A stretch of 64,000 nucleotides of DNA from positions 149,004,746-149,068,745 of the forward strand of contig OW121846.1 in NCBI GenBank assembly GCA_933228895.1, given 5' to 3'. Below, piece by piece: positions 22,244 through 36,985 of the stretch. The DNA comes from Platycnemis pennipes. Its lineage: Eukaryota > Arthropoda > Insecta > Odonata > Platycnemididae. How positions within the stretch are numbered: the first letter of the stretch is position 1; every line of letters starts with the position of its first letter. The position numbers and the translations under genes were made by a program. The notes under the pieces are model-generated. The model ran no database searches, was not told where the DNA came from, and saw only the letters and a program-made list of their open reading frames with translations.

Positions 22244-22917
22244 TTGCTTTTACGTACATTTCTGGAAGCCTAGTTGGCGTTCAAGCCACACGAAGAATAA
22301 AATTAAAATATATAGATATATGAAAATCATAAAAACATTCTTCAGTACATTGGACTTCGGTGTTTCATGGATACATAAATCTCATGGCACGTAAGCAAAG
22401 ATCGGCTTTTAATGAGTTTAGAGTGGGATAAAATAAGGCTACATATTACCATCCTCAAATATTTCTACTGGAGTAGGGAACTGGATAGGGATCACTATTC
22501 AGAGAAACACGAGTTCACTTATAATACTGATAAAATTAAGGAAAACCTTTGCCTCACTTGCAGTCATTGTCTCTCACATCGGCGGAGTGCTGGAAAAGGA
22601 GCATAAATTATTTTCAATATCAGTTGATCAAAGTTTTTAAACACTAAAAATTACACAGCTGTGGCACACCACGCCTCATTCAAACTTGAGACGAAATCCT
22701 AGTGGCCCACACAAAGGCCTTTCCCTGGAAGCACGCAAGTCATCAATTTGGGAAAAAGAAGCACTTCCACAGTTCACATCACAATGATATTTTCGATCGA
22801 GTGGAACCACCACTGCTTAGCACTGCCCTGTACTTTCTCGAAGGGTTTACCTCATGCTGGCCTGCCCAGCCACTCTTGACTAGTTCCACTTGAGTCCTTG
22901 GCATCTCGAGCGGCCTT
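22244..22917 (-). other. Probable 3' untranslated region of the KLF gene
   Basis: Follows the TAG stop; moderately AT-rich with no competing gene. Its length depends on the poly(A) site chosen. Confidence 0.35.
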
Positions 22918-24320
<1,403 letters not shown>

Positions 24321-24566
24321 ATGATTTTTGGGTAATCAAACCAATGACAAGGGAGACTACAATAGGTAAATGTACCGTGGCCTCGTAGTCTGACAGAAAA
24401 ATGCAGCATAAATATAGGCGTACATAAGAATGATATGACATATTATGACGCACATAAATATATTGTGGTTAAACTCTGATAAAAGGACGCCTTACATAAA
24501 ATTGTTAGCAATTGTGAACTCGAAGTTTTGATACCTTCACATTTATGATTTCAAGGAGCTGTCTAA

Positions 24567-25246
24567 AGGCCGTTTTACACGGTCATTGATACTGCGCAGG
24601 CTCTTGCAAGAACACTAGCGCCACTGCGCGAACGCTTGCGGGCAAATTAGAACATGTTCTAATCTGATACATGTGTTCGCGCAAGCTTGAAGTTTATTTC
24701 TCTCACTAGATGGTGCAGATGTAGTGGCAACGAACGGCCTGGGGAGTTTTAGCAATTAAATAGGTTGTTGATGATTGAGTTGGGTGTTTTGTTACAACTC
24801 AACTCCTTAGGTAGTGAATAAAGTGCAATAATGATGAGCTGGGCGATTAATAACGTGGAAGCTCCGTGCGTAAAGGAAGAACCTGTTACCTTGGCCCACA
24901 TCCGTTAGTTTTTGGTGCAAATTTTGGGCTAAGTATACGGGACTAGGGTCTCCACTATTATGTTTAGACTATGGCTTAAAACATATTTAAAGTGGTGGTA
25001 ATTCATCGAATCTTTCACGTCCAATTAATTGCTACTTCATAGATCTTGACGTTATACGATATACTGACAGTATTACCGCTACTGAATGGAATATTGTAAA
25101 ACTGACATAATGCACCGACGATTGCACCGTGTAAAGCTGTCAAGCAAGCGTCCTCGCAATTCTCTACGTCACGGACTTTCGCAGACGACTGCTCAAACGC
25201 AATCAACATCAACTTGCGCAGTTTCAATTACCGTGTAAAACGGCCT
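24567..25246. mobile_element. MITE-like element with ~33-bp TIRs and TAA target repeats
   Basis: AGGCCGTTTTACACGGTCAT at the left end pairs with the complement of the right end (ATTACCGTGTAAAACGGCCT), and similarity continues inward through ACTGCGCA. Both ends are flanked by TAA, the 3-bp target duplication typical of PIF/Harbinger elements. The CACCGTGTAAA motif recurs subterminally near 25126. A perfect palindrome, ATTAGAACATGTTCTAAT, lies at about 24650. The 680-bp body has one 70-codon frame on minus but no transposase, so it is non-autonomous. Confidence 0.85.
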
Positions 25247-26039
25247 TAATGCATGGCACTCATTCAAAGCTGACAGACTACCCATATCATGGATGGGATT
25301 CGTAGGGTTACGATCACAGGGTGTTCAGGCCGGCGCGTTACCGACCTGGCTGCCGCGGAAAATTCCATAAGTTTTGTTTCGTGTATTTTGAAATGTGCGT
25401 TAGGGGTGAGATAACGCGCATTTGTTCCCCAAAAATAATTAGTAACACATTCATAAAAATATTGACTTTTACGTTCCTCTTACACAATTTTTTTTCTGCA
25501 TTAAAGCACAAAAACATTTGAACGCAAAACATTCGCGACCAACATTTATAACATCATTGATTAAGAGGAATTTAAAAATTTCTGCCTTATCGGAAGTATT
25601 TCAACGAGTGATTAATGGGTCTTAAATTATGACGCTAAAAAATCCTATTGTGAACTTATTTGAACTGTAAAACTTATACTGGTCCCAAAATAAGCATTCT
25701 CAAGGAGATGATGAGATGAGATGATGAGTTTTGAACCCTTATTCGCAGAATAAATTCGAGTACTGCTGCGTTTTTCATCTCTCTCCTAGTGTATTCATTA
25801 GCTATCTAACTATATCGAGCAATAAACAATTCATAAATATCCTGGTTTTAACTCTGTTGAAATTTATCGAGCCGAGATTCAACGTCCTCAATATAAAGGT
25901 TTGGGATAATGATCCCGGGTTGTCAGTCGGCGTGGCAGGTTGATTTCGAACGCGGAACTCTGCCCGCTCCTGACATATTCCGGGATCTAATAAAAGTTAT
26001 GATTCCGAGGAATGCCCCCTCACTCCACCACTTTTTCCC
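25247..26039. other. Spacer upstream of the KLF exon, no feature seen
   Basis: AT-rich. It may be KLF intron sequence. No upstream KLF exon was recognised. Confidence 0.4.
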
Positions 26040-26410
26040 CGATCGAGCCGGCATCACTTTCGCATTCGCTTCGTGAGAACATTGATATCAAGAAATAATC
26101 GGTTGCGCTTTCTTCCGCGTTTATGACTCAGTGGCCCGCGCACCACTGTTCGTTATTCGTTCAAGTCTCTTCGGGCATCAGCGCCGCTTCGTCTCAGCCG
26201 CGGGTGGCGTGGTGCTTTCCCTCCTGCGGCACCCTCTAGATGATTGCTTTCAATGGCGCCTCACTCGGGAGAGCCCAAAGTGGCGGTACAAGAGGGTTGA
26301 TACATGCGCAAATCGGGCAATCTCACTGTGTTCCGATGCAATTTGTTGCTGTGAATTAGCATTCGCGATTGTCTCGCTCTTGGCTGACATCCACGGCGGG
26401 AGGTGTTGCT
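26040..26410. other. GC-rich block upstream of the KLF exon
   Basis: A 370-bp CpG-containing block with a 93-codon plus-strand frame (26131-26412) of no known family. It is a candidate regulatory block or 5' exon of the KLF gene by position only. Confidence 0.3.
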
Positions 26411-27604
26411 AGACCATTTCCCTCAATTAAGAAGGTTCGCAATAATTCAGTCCCTATTAAGATAAACTAGCGCTGCATTCTGTTCAATACGATGCCGTCA
26501 GGAGTTTTTTTTATTGACGAGGTTTATAAAACTTTTAAAAATTTCGAGAAATCACTTATTTATTTATCACCTTCGTTCGTTCTTGATTATTTATTTTTAT
26601 TTCCTTTACGAATATACTAAGTATTTCAAAAATCAATGGAAGTATTCTTACTTCTGTGAAAGGTAATGGAGGATGTCATGAACCTTTTTCCTTCAGAGCG
26701 TATAGTTACGTGAAAATATTTCGATATATATTAAAATTCATAGTTAGTTCTGCATGTGCTAAGATAACTTGAACCTCCTTTTCCTTCCGTACTGAATGAA
26801 TAAAAATTGGCTGTAATGGACAGAACACCATAAATTTAGCCTTTTGAAATCGTTAATAACAGAAACATAAGTTTAAGCCGACCCTGTAACGAATGATACT
26901 TTGAGATCTCAGAGAATTCAAAATAATATTTCACACGATAGTGCTACATTATCCAACGTTTCATTCATCCCATGCTAAATGCCGAGCGTGTCCTTAAGGG
27001 AACTGATGCCCACCACGGTTTATTGCAGATATTATTTGAATAAGTGCTCCAAAGGAAGCCACACAAACGTTCCCAATTGCAAGATGAAAACACTGGAGAC
27101 ATTCCGTCCTAGATTGCGAGAAGCGTATCAACCAGTATTACCAAACAATAAGTTATTTCTATTTTTAGAGATATGGTTGTGATACGGAAATCAAGACTGA
27201 ATTAATCACCACTTCACTGCTGGAACTCGGATATCAATAGCAATATCGCAGACTGTTGTTATCACGTTTAATATTAAAGTACATAACACATTTTATTCGA
27301 CCTAAAGGACCGTATACGTTTGCATACGTTCAAGAAATGTTAACCATCTCTGTTTAAAAACTTTGTAATGTAATGCATACTTAATGTTTAAGTATTTTAA
27401 TTGGTTACGGTTCAGCCAAAATATAGCTGAAACGCTTAAGACAGCGATTAATTATTTAAAAAATTCAGTGTAAAGTATTCGCATCTGCACGTCCGTTCAT
27501 AACTAGTTCATATTCTACTGGGTACAATACCATAGAATGTAATTACGTTTTAAGGTGCTCCAATTGCTAACATTATATCGCACATTCTAACCTTACTTCT
27601 AAGT
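26411..27604. other. AT-rich spacer, no feature seen
   Basis: No repeat or gene recognised; open frames stay under 70 codons. Confidence 0.45.
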
Positions 27605-27690
27605 CCAAGACAAATACCACATTCTTACCCAAGGCGGGATCTGAACCTTTGGGTTGCCAGCCTGGGCGATACTAGACTGGCCAACGAGTT
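27605..27690 (-). mobile_element. tRNA-derived SINE head
   Basis: On minus, TGGCCAGTCTAGTATCGCCC (A-box region), GGCTGGCAACCC and a B-box-like GGTTCAGATCCCGCC follow at tRNA spacing. No acceptor stem. Confidence 0.5.
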
Positions 27691-28350
27691 CGGTTCAAAT
27701 CAATATAGATGTCTTTTCTGTGTCAATTATTGCTGCCAAATTAATTTAATAATTATTTACTTCATAAATTGCTATTATAAATTTCAGACATTTACAGAAA
27801 ATTACATGATTTGCGTGTTTTTCTCATAGAAAACGTGGTGTGAAAAAGATCCTGGAAATTGCTAGTTTATGAGTTCTCCTCAAATAGCGCTCACGGCATG
27901 AATTGATTAATGGCGCAGCCGTCGGCTCATTGTGCTGGGAAATGTGATCGCTAAAAAAATCAGTCCTCGACTAATTTGCATCTCAAGTGCCGTGGTTTTA
28001 CGCTTGAATATTCCCAAGTATATATTAACAGCGAAAGCAATTTTTTCGAGGCATGAGCAACAAGTCGGAACTTACCCCTTCGTTCTGAGTCAACGAGCCA
28101 GTCGGCTTCAATTTCGAAGATAAACAAAAATACCACTCCGTGAACACGCTGACCACAGCGGTGATCGGTGTGCTGCGGTCGCGCTCCGCCGCTGCGGTTC
28201 CCGCGGCGACCGACAGGCCCGGACCCATCGAAGAAGAGCCGACCCCCCGAACAACCGACCCGCGAATTCCATTTCGTAGTCAACCCAGCGCCAAGCCATA
28301 CGGCTCAGCCTTGGCGACGGCTGAGGTAGGCAGGTCCTTATTTTGCGGCA
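27691..28350. other. Spacer ending in a GC-rich block (28130-28350)
   Basis: The GC-rich part has overlapping open frames on both strands (107 codons minus, 27960-28283; 71 plus, 28140-28355). A donor-like GCTGAGGTAGGC is at about 28318 on plus. Neither strand shows a recognised domain. Confidence 0.35.
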
Positions 28351-28380
28351 TATAATACGCGGGTGAACACTAATCCCTGT

Positions 28381-28405
28381 GATTATTATTATTATTATAT
28401 TATAG
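28381..28405. repeat. (ATT)n microsatellite
   Basis: GATTATTATTATTATTATAT; about six trinucleotide units. Confidence 0.9.
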
Positions 28406-29904
28406 CCCCATTATCGGGCTTAAATGTTGTAATTTAAATTTTTGGAGGATGGCGATGCCCCGTTGAACTACCAAACGTTTCCGAACATGATGAACAAGTA
28501 AACTGATATTTATATTTTCCAGATCAATTTAAACATTTATTGAGTTATTTTCAACTTAATGATCCCATAAAAACCTTCGTGATATTGTATAAAGTTATAT
28601 CTTTTTGTGAAGTACAATGGATGTAGCATTTATGTTAGTATTACGAGTGGAATTGACTTAAATCAGACGGTGAATTTAAATTTTATATGTCGGAGCACCT
28701 TCAAACTAATTTCACTCCTAGTTGACGTAGCGTGACCGCGTTAGTCCGGCCGGTAACGCATCGGCGTCGTGGCTAAAAATCTGAGCATGAATCCAATCTT
28801 GTGCTCTTCTTCTGCTCTAAAGTACACTTCTGCTAGTTTACATGATGCAGTGTAACCTAAGCAATTTGAGCACCTGAAATATCGATTTCCTGCGCTAAAA
28901 AATTGTCGAGTCCCCGCAAAAACGGAAATTCGTAAGGTGTACGAAGAGGCTCTGCAATCCATCTGCTCGGAGTCGTATCTTGAGCACAGGCTTTCCATTC
29001 CGTGGGTTCTGTATTCAAATCCCGGCAGCAACTGAACGGCAATCTCTGTATTTAGTTTCTGAGCAATACCTTCGCCTTGTAGACACTACACCCCTCTAGG
29101 TTTTATCAATGTCGTCAGACGCTTACTATACTTGTTTTATCCCAGATCTGGCATTCACAACGTAGCGTGCGCTTCTCAAGACAAGTAGCGAAACAAGTAA
29201 AAAATGATTTACCTGCTCATGGCTTACCCACAAAATCATTCAAAAAGAGCTATGAGACTTGAAGAACAAATTTTACCTGTTCATCATAAGGTATTACGAA
29301 TATCTACCAACGTTTATTTTGACTCAAATCATGGCAAAGTTATTGTCAATTATTTTGAATATTTAGATATTAGTATCTTCTCATGCAACGCTCTCATATC
29401 GCGTACACTGGCTAAAAAATGTTCAGTGATGATTTAGAAGGTATTCTCCATTTTTTTAACATGGGAGGAAGGTATGCACAATAGTTATATAGATATAAGG
29501 GTACATTTCATTTCGTTAAGAAGAGAGTAAGGAATATTACTGCTTTAGAGATGTTTTACAACGCAACAGATTAATTTTTGATTACTTACTGATTCTCAGC
29601 TTCGCTGTTGAACTCATATCACATACTTTTATTCGAAACAATTTTTTCAAAGATTTTTTCCCAAAATGCATATATTAAAACAAAACATTAAATTTTTTCA
29701 ACTTCTGTGCCCGAAAACAGTTTGTTTACGAAAGAAAACTGAAATAAGTACAATATATTCGTGCAAAACTCACTCTAAATAACGAGCTAATAACTATGAG
29801 GTAGCAAAGATGCAGCTATTTTTATTCTTAACTGAGTCACTGGTTATCAAGAAACTCTCTACTTTTAAAATTAATCATGGATGAGATATTAACCCGAAAT
29901 AATG
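28406..29904. other. Spacer with a possible tRNA-like head at 28965-29035
   Basis: GTTCTGTATTCAAATCCCGG near 29006 resembles a B box preceded by a weak A box, perhaps an old SINE head. The remaining DNA is AT-rich and featureless. Confidence 0.35.
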
Positions 29905-30080
29905 AGGAACCAGTAGGATTTAAAGCTATCCCACCGCGCCAAATTACACGATGATGCATTTGTAATCAGTATCAACATTCCATTTCTTGCTGTATTACGA
30001 TGATTCCAAGGCTATTTCTTGAAACTGATGCTACAAATAGATTAACGTGAAGAATTTCCAAAATCGAAATTAATATGTTT
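29905..30080. repeat. Dispersed direct repeat, copy 1
   Basis: Shares GGAACCNGTAGGAT, AGCTATCCCACCGC and AACATTCCATTTCTTGCTGT, in the same order, with 30390-30570; about 175 bp with clear divergence. Confidence 0.8.
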
Positions 30081-30389
30081 TTTTGCCACACAAAAAAACT
30101 CAGGTACCGGCTTTTGAGGAAAGCAACGCTTATTTCTTGTTCCAAGAAGCTAATTCATTTCGGGGCTTGCTGCCTGAAATTAATTTAAGATACGATTTGA
30201 AGTTTTTTAGGGCTATAATTCGTCGATGCATCGAATTACCGAGCCAGATTCAAATTTTAATTAATTTCACTCCAACCTGAGTAAATAGAATATACCACCT
30301 GATACTTCGCGTTGCGATAATAATATAATAAATGACACTTAACATAAAACATGCAGAAAATGGATTCGCTACACACATTGAAAATTAAT

Positions 30390-30570
30390 TAGGAACCTGT
30401 AGGATGTAGAGCTATCCCACCGCACTAAAATATATAACGTCGCATTTGCAGCCAATGTCAACATTCCATTTCTTGCTGTCCTGCGATTGTACCATGGTTA
30501 TATCTTGAAAATAATGTTAGACATAGAATAGCCCGGGGAAATTCAAAAATCGAAATTCATAAAATTTCGA
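30390..30570. repeat. Dispersed direct repeat, copy 2
   Basis: Partner of 29905-30080, offset about 480 bp. Both copies end near AAAATCGAAATT. Confidence 0.8.
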
Positions 30571-33190
30571 AATCAAAATTCTATGAACGGGTGCTAGCTA
30601 CTTACCAAACTGCCGTTTGTATCTAATAATGTGCACATCAAGGCAATTTGAAAGGGAATCCAAGTAGCAACTCCTATTTATTCTTCCATACTATTCATTA
30701 AACCTTACTTCTGCCCAACGGTTGTTAGAACAACCGGAAGGGGTAAATGACCTTTGAACTTGCTATATTTCAACCCCCGAATCAATAACCCTTATCATTT
30801 ACGGAGTTAGGTACTTCAAAGCGCAACTAAACTCTGGAACGGCGATCCGCCCAGGAGAATGTTCATTGCTTCGTGAGCGATAAGATGCTCAATGAATTTC
30901 TGGTCACGCGTTCTTCAAGGTGCGCCATACCTACCCTCGCCACCATCGTTCAGTTTTTACAGTGTTTTTGTCACCTCGCGTGAGTTTGTGAGCTAAAGCA
31001 GTATGTATTCGAACCGAGTGCTGAGGAAACACGAGAGAAATGAGGAAGAGAAGGTAAACAGGAACGGTACTAAGAGCCATTGTCCGGAAAAGACAATACA
31101 CCTTGAGGTACCGAAAAATCGCTGCAAAGGTGCGTTTCCAATGGGTTCATCTGAGTGTTGGCACGAGTTCTGTCCGAGACAGCCAAGAATTGCTGCTTTT
31201 GGCGAGTGAAGGTGTGGCTAAGATGTCGCATCTGGTATAAAAAATACCTTTTCCTGTCCATGGTGAAAATTTACTTGTTTCACGAAAATGCTCGGGCGAG
31301 TGACAAGGGAAAGGGGAAGCAATGCAATGAGTGAATATTGGGTCAAGAAACCATGTAGAAATCTCGTTTTGTTTTCAATTTACAGAAACATTGGGAAGCA
31401 TTTGCGTACCCTGTTTTTGCTATGGTGAGAATGTTTGGAAATTATTATTGCAACTGATGAGTCACTTCTAAATACATCTCTTGTTTTAGGGATAGAATAC
31501 GAGAAGCAGTATTAAGTGCATTTTAATTTTTGCATGAAGCCATCATCTTCATTATTATACAAATTTGCTAGGCGTTGAGTCATTACTGTCTCATTTTGTA
31601 ATTTTTTCTTCAAATTCATAGTTTAGATTGCTTATTATCTATACTGTGATAAATATGGAAATAACAAGAGAGGACCTGTAATTCTAGCAGGTATTACAAA
31701 AAATTCCGCCTTTAAATACATATCCGCAGCTCAGTGTAGGTAGTAATTGTGACCACGAGCGATGAATAAATGTTAATTTAGACACTATTCTCCCCGCTAA
31801 ATGTACTTCCCTTTAGCAAAACCTGAACAAAGAAGGAAAGAAGCATGGAACTTCAGTTGACCTGTGATTATAATGAAATTATTATGCCGCTCTTGAATCA
31901 CAAAAATTAACTGCAGGGCATCTAAGCTACGGAACAGATCTGTAAGTTTATCGTTTTTGAGGTGTCGGAGTACGCATGGATGTCGTGGCCATTCTACCTA
32001 CGGTATAAATTTACCGTGGCTAATATACCAATAGTCTCAAACGGTTGCCCGTAAATATTCACGTTATAACTGCGATTGAAATCTTACAGCTAAATGGACA
32101 GGATAGCTAACAAAATTGCATCACATCTTCCAAACTTAACTTAATGCCAACTCTCATTGGATCCCCCAGCCCTTGTGTTACCGAAGTGGCACGTGTGATA
32201 CGGAAATAATAAAACGCTTAGAGCCTTTGGAAGGGATAGGAAGGCTCAATTAGGGCCGTGGAAGAGCATAGGTACGATTCAATTAACCACGAAAATCACG
32301 GAGTACCGCAAACCTTTTAAAGGTCGAGGCATTGACGGACTGCGATTTAGTGGCCAGTTGAATAAACTTTCAAAAGCCGTTGAAAAAATGAAGGGGTCAC
32401 CTTGTGGAACATTGCCGTTCGGTTCAACCCCACCTTCGTTGTCTCCCACAAGGCAGATTGCGCTGCCATTTCACGGTTTGATACATCACAAATGAGTTGA
32501 TTCGGTGACGCTGATAAGCAAGTGTTTGTGGCGCACGGGAATGCTTTTCGGAATGGAAGAGATTGATGTCAGCAGTGGACAACGACCGGACACTCAGAAA
32601 TGCACCCATTTGGCGTGTGATGAGTGATGCCCACTATTTATTTTTGACACGTGACGGAAGGGGAAAGGCGAGGGGGGGGGGGGGGGGGGATTCTGAAAAA
32701 GCGGCAGCTGCGATCACTTGGCAAATTTTCACACTTATTTATCCAAATTAACCTTGTTTACCCTAAGCTTGATGGTGGCAAGTAAACACTCCACCCAAGG
32801 TGGTGTATGACAGTGTGTGACAATAAAAATTTCACCCGAATTCCCGACAAAGCTTGCTGTTTTCACACATTGCTCGTATAACATTTTTTCATTGGGGATT
32901 CCTTTCTCCTTTTTATTAGTCAGCTTTTAATTTAATCAGCTTACCCTAAATATCCATCTTTGGAACTTGAATTCTCGTTGTCAGCAAGTGCCCAAATTCC
33001 CTATTCAAATTGTATTATATTGAGACAGCTAGGGTATATATTTTTCCGGGTAATAAAGATAAATAGCTGAAAATGTCATTGCAGATGTATTTTAAGTGAA
33101 TTTAGATAGGTAAGTTTTTCACCCAGTTACAGCCACAACATCATGGAGTCGCTTCGCAAAGAGCTCACCTGCCACACCCATGGAGGAATT
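30571..33190. other. AT-rich spacer with inverted repeat and G18 run
   Basis: CGGTTGTT-AG-AACAACCG (30719-30736) is a perfect 8-bp inverted repeat. An uninterrupted run of 18 G lies at 32672-32689. Open frames reach only 68 codons, without motifs. Confidence 0.5.
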
Positions 33191-34578
33191 ATGATCGGTA
33201 TTCAACTCTTGCGACTGTCTTTCAACCTGAGTTGATATGGCTGGCATAGTGCAGTATTTTTTCTCAAATTCTATGATCGGTATTCAACTCTTGCGACTGT
33301 CTTTCAAGCTGAGTTGATATGGCTGGCATAGTGCAGTATTTTTTCTCAAATTCTATGATCGGTATTCAACTCTTGCGATTGTCTTTCAACCTGAGTTGAT
33401 ATGGCTGGCTTAGTGCAGTATTTTTTCTCAAATTCTATGATCGGTATTCAACTCTTGCGACTGTCTTTCAACCTGAGTTGATATGGCTGGCTTAGTGCAG
33501 TATTTTTTCTCAAATTCTATGATCGGTATTCAACTCTTGCGACTGTCTTTCAACCTGAGTTGATATGGCTGGCTTAGTGCAGTATTTTTTCTCTAATTCT
33601 ATGATCGGTATTCAACTCTTGCGATTGTCTTTCAACCTGAGTTGATATGGCTGGCTTAGTGCAGTATTTTTTCTCAAATTCTATGATCGGTATTCAACTC
33701 TTGCGACTGTGTTTCAACCTGAGTTGATATGGCTGGCTTAGTGCAGTATTTTTTCTCAAATTCTATGATCGGTATTCAACTCTTGCGACAGTCTTTCAAC
33801 CTGAGTTGATATGGCTGGCATAGTGCAGTATTTTTTCTCAAATTCTATGATCGGTATTCAACTCTTGCGACTGTCTTTCAACCTGAGTTGATATGGCTGG
33901 CATAGTGCAGTATTTTTTCTCAAATTCTATGATCGGTATTCAACTCTTGCGACTGTCTTTCAACCTGAGTTGATATGGCTGGCATAGTGCAGTATTTTTT
34001 CTCAAATTCTATGATCGGTATTCAACTCTTGCGACTGTCTTTCAACCTGAGTTGATATGGCTGGCTTAGTGCAGTATTTTTTCTCAAATTCTAAGATCGG
34101 TATTCAACTCTTGCGACTGTCTTTCAACCTGAGTTGATATGGCTGGCATAGTGCAGTATTTTTTCTCAAATTCTATGATCGGTATTCAACTCTTGCGACT
34201 GTCTTTCAACCTGAGTTGATATGGCTGGCATAGTGCAGTATTTTTTCTCAAATTCTATGATCGGTATTCAACTCTAGCGACTGTCTTTCAACCTGAGTTG
34301 ATATGGCTGGCTTAGTGCAGTATTTTTTCTCAAATTCTATGATCGGTATTCAACTCTTGCGACTGTCTTTCAACCTGAGTTGATATGGCTGGCATAGTGC
34401 AGTATTTTTTCTCAAATTCTATGATCGGTATTCAACTCTTGCGACAGTCTTTCAACCTGAGTTGATATGGCTGGCTTAGTGCAGTATTTTTTCTCAAATT
34501 CTATGATCGGTATTCAACTCTTGCGACTGTCTTTCAACCTGAGGTGATATGGCTTAGTGCAGTATTCTTTCTCAAATT
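33191..34578 (+). repeat. 82-bp satellite array A (~17 units)
   Basis: Exact 82-bp spacing of ATGATCGGTATTCAACTC (33191, 33273, 33355 and on). Units differ at few sites, chiefly GGCATAG/GGCTTAG and GACTGTC/GACAGTC/GATTGTC. Each unit holds an inverted pair TCAACTC/GAGTTGA about 20 bases apart. The last unit is shortened (GAGGTGATATGGCTTAG) and joins the duplicated flank. Confidence 0.97.
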
Positions 34579-35142
34579 CCCGTGAATCCTAGTCATGATA
34601 CTCACAACCAGTTCTTGCCGAACCCCTTGGGCAGTGATTATTTGTAAGTGGAAGTCAACGTGGTGCAAGTCTGCCAGCCACGGCAAGCGAGCAGTCACGC
34701 TGCGCACACAATTTTTCGAACGTTACATGTATACCCATTTTCCTAATTTATTTTACCAGCGAATTATTTGGCTCGAAAAGGTTTTTCTTTCAAGGTAAGT
34801 TTTTTATTCTAAACCAGATTAGGAATTCGTATATCATTTCAGTGCATCAAATCAGAAGGTAATATCATCGCTAACTTTTTAATGTTCTACATGAATGTTA
34901 GTATCAATAGCAGACGGGACGCAAATAATTCTGATCTCGATGTTTTCAACAGTTTAAAAATTTGGCTGAGATTTGACTGATATTAAACTCTTCACCCATC
35001 CTTTATTATGGAAGAACCAATTATTTCCTCGCACCGACCCTCTGTTTATGTTATAAAAGACCTAAGCTGCTAGCCACTGAATAGAATAATGGGCATTACC
35101 TAGAAATTAAGACGCTCGAAATCATAGGGCAATACCTACTAC
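34579..35142. repeat. Duplicated unique flank, copy A
   Basis: 564 bp that match 46313-46876 base for base as far as I can compare by eye (offset 11734), ending abruptly after CAATACCTACTAC. A 67-codon frame (34595-34798) is present in both copies; it has no recognised domain and ends across a strong donor-like CAAGGTAAGT. Confidence 0.95.
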
Positions 35143-36324
35143 CTATTCATAAATGAGGTCCCTGTTTCAAATGCAATGTATACTGTAAGGATAACTTGAG
35201 CATCAATGACGAGTGTAATTGAGTGTCTCTCTCGTTTTTGAACGCATAATTCGAGAATAGCGTAGCTACGATGAGTGGAAATTAAGATCTGAGTTTTAAT
35301 TTAGTCACACCTCCTACCTAAAATACTATATTCCCGGACACATTCAAGTACCTACCCTTGGGATGAAAGTTGGGGTTCATTTCGTACAAATATTTATGAC
35401 TCCGTGCAAACTGTTCAGTTAATCGGGTAATACTATTTTTTCACCCGTTGTGAGTCGTCAAAAATCAAATAGAATCACCCGAATCCGTCCAATGGATATA
35501 TGTTCAACGTTCCATGGAAATGGTGAACCATTATAGGAACCAAATCATAGCCCATAAAATGCACACCAAAGCCCCTAAAGTGGAACGTTTTCAATACCTA
35601 ATGTCCAGTATTTAATTTCGAAGCACCCGTCATTTCATGTACATCCGTGTCAACTAAGTTCATCCAAGTGACTCATTTGGTTGTAAATAGCATTTTGTAT
35701 TCCCATGATTCGTTAGAGAAATTTACCAATCACCGCTTTCATTCCATTTTTGGTAAAAAAAACAGCGCATCGTGATTGTGAACGATGGCATCGACGCGAG
35801 GCACTTCCAAGTTGTTGTAGAAGTGGAGATGCCAATCGTATCTCCCAACAGGACAGCAGTACAGGAGGTCATGTGTGAAGAGCAGAACCTAGGGTTCTAC
35901 TTTTTAGGGAACTGAAATCCCCACTTAGGTTCTTATTCAAGTGTGTCAACCCTCAGTCATCACATCTACTTTCGCGGTATGATATACATAATGCCTTACG
36001 GTATGATTCCAATGTAGTGAACCAAGTTGCAATGAGAACCATCTGGCGGTCAAGAATAGATACTGATAATTGTTAAATTACGTTAATCCAAATTTGTTAA
36101 AGTTTAATTACGTTATTGTTGATCCAAATCGGTTACGGTTTCCAAATCATGCAGCATTGAAGGGAAAAATAGCTGGACTTTGACATAAATGCCTGCATAT
36201 AGTCCTACAGTAGAACCATGCATGCTATGGATATCGTATTCAGAGAAAATCCGCTAAAAGTAAAAATCACTCAGAAGATGCTTTTGATTGTGATGAAGGT
36301 ATTACTTTTGATCCTATAATTTTG
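35143..36324. other. AT-rich spacer, no feature seen
   Basis: No open frame of 60 codons and no repeat match noticed. Confidence 0.45.
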
Positions 36325-36656
36325 CCCATCTGAAAAACGGACCGGAAGTGAGATATTCAAGATGGCCAAAAATAATCTTGGACCTTATTTTTCCAAATAA
36401 TGTGAAATTTCACGGAATACCTTAGGTGTCTAATGCCTTAACACATTCAACCCGGAATATTTCTAGTGTGCAATCGTGAAAAACGAAAAGGTTTTTCCTC
36501 CACATTAATTTGGCCAATCAATTAAATGTAATTATAAAATTAGTTAAAAAAATTGTTGAATAACAAAACTCGATAATTTATTAAAGACATGAGTTCGCGT
36601 CCTTTAGAGAAGTCTTCAGAGAGGTCTTCAGTGAGGTCATCATAGAGGTCATTAAC

Positions 36657-36985
36657 AGTCATCTTTTCCTGCAAACAGCACCCCAAATCAGAATAATGTC
36701 TTGAACAAAATTTTTAGTAAATTTAATAAAACTTTATATAAATCTACGTTCGGCTACATACGATAAATAGTAACCGCGCCAAGCCAATTGCGAGAGAGGC
36801 GTGTTCCGCGCTGCCGTTGCCGAGTCCGTCCCGCGGCGCCCTTCCTTTCCAGCTCAGAATTCGAAAATTTAGAGGTATAACAATAAGGAAACAGCCTGTT
36901 TTCCCATAATTTGACCATGCTGAATTCTAAAATCGTTGTTGCTGCTGAAAAATTGACCGGAAGTGAGATATTCAAGACGGGCCGA
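36657..36985 (+). repeat. Left long inverted repeat of the transposon
   Basis: Reverse-complement partner of 39905-40256, moderately diverged. It contains an A/T-rich part and a GC-rich CCGCGGCGCCC part (about 36830). Confidence 0.8.

Noticed and set aside
33191..34578. CRISPR-like array
   Set aside because: There are no unique spacers: the whole 82-bp unit repeats, and the context is eukaryotic.
34595..34798. Duplicated 67-codon gene (also 46329-46532)
   Set aside because: Identity between copies comes from the recent DNA duplication; the peptide has no recognisable features.
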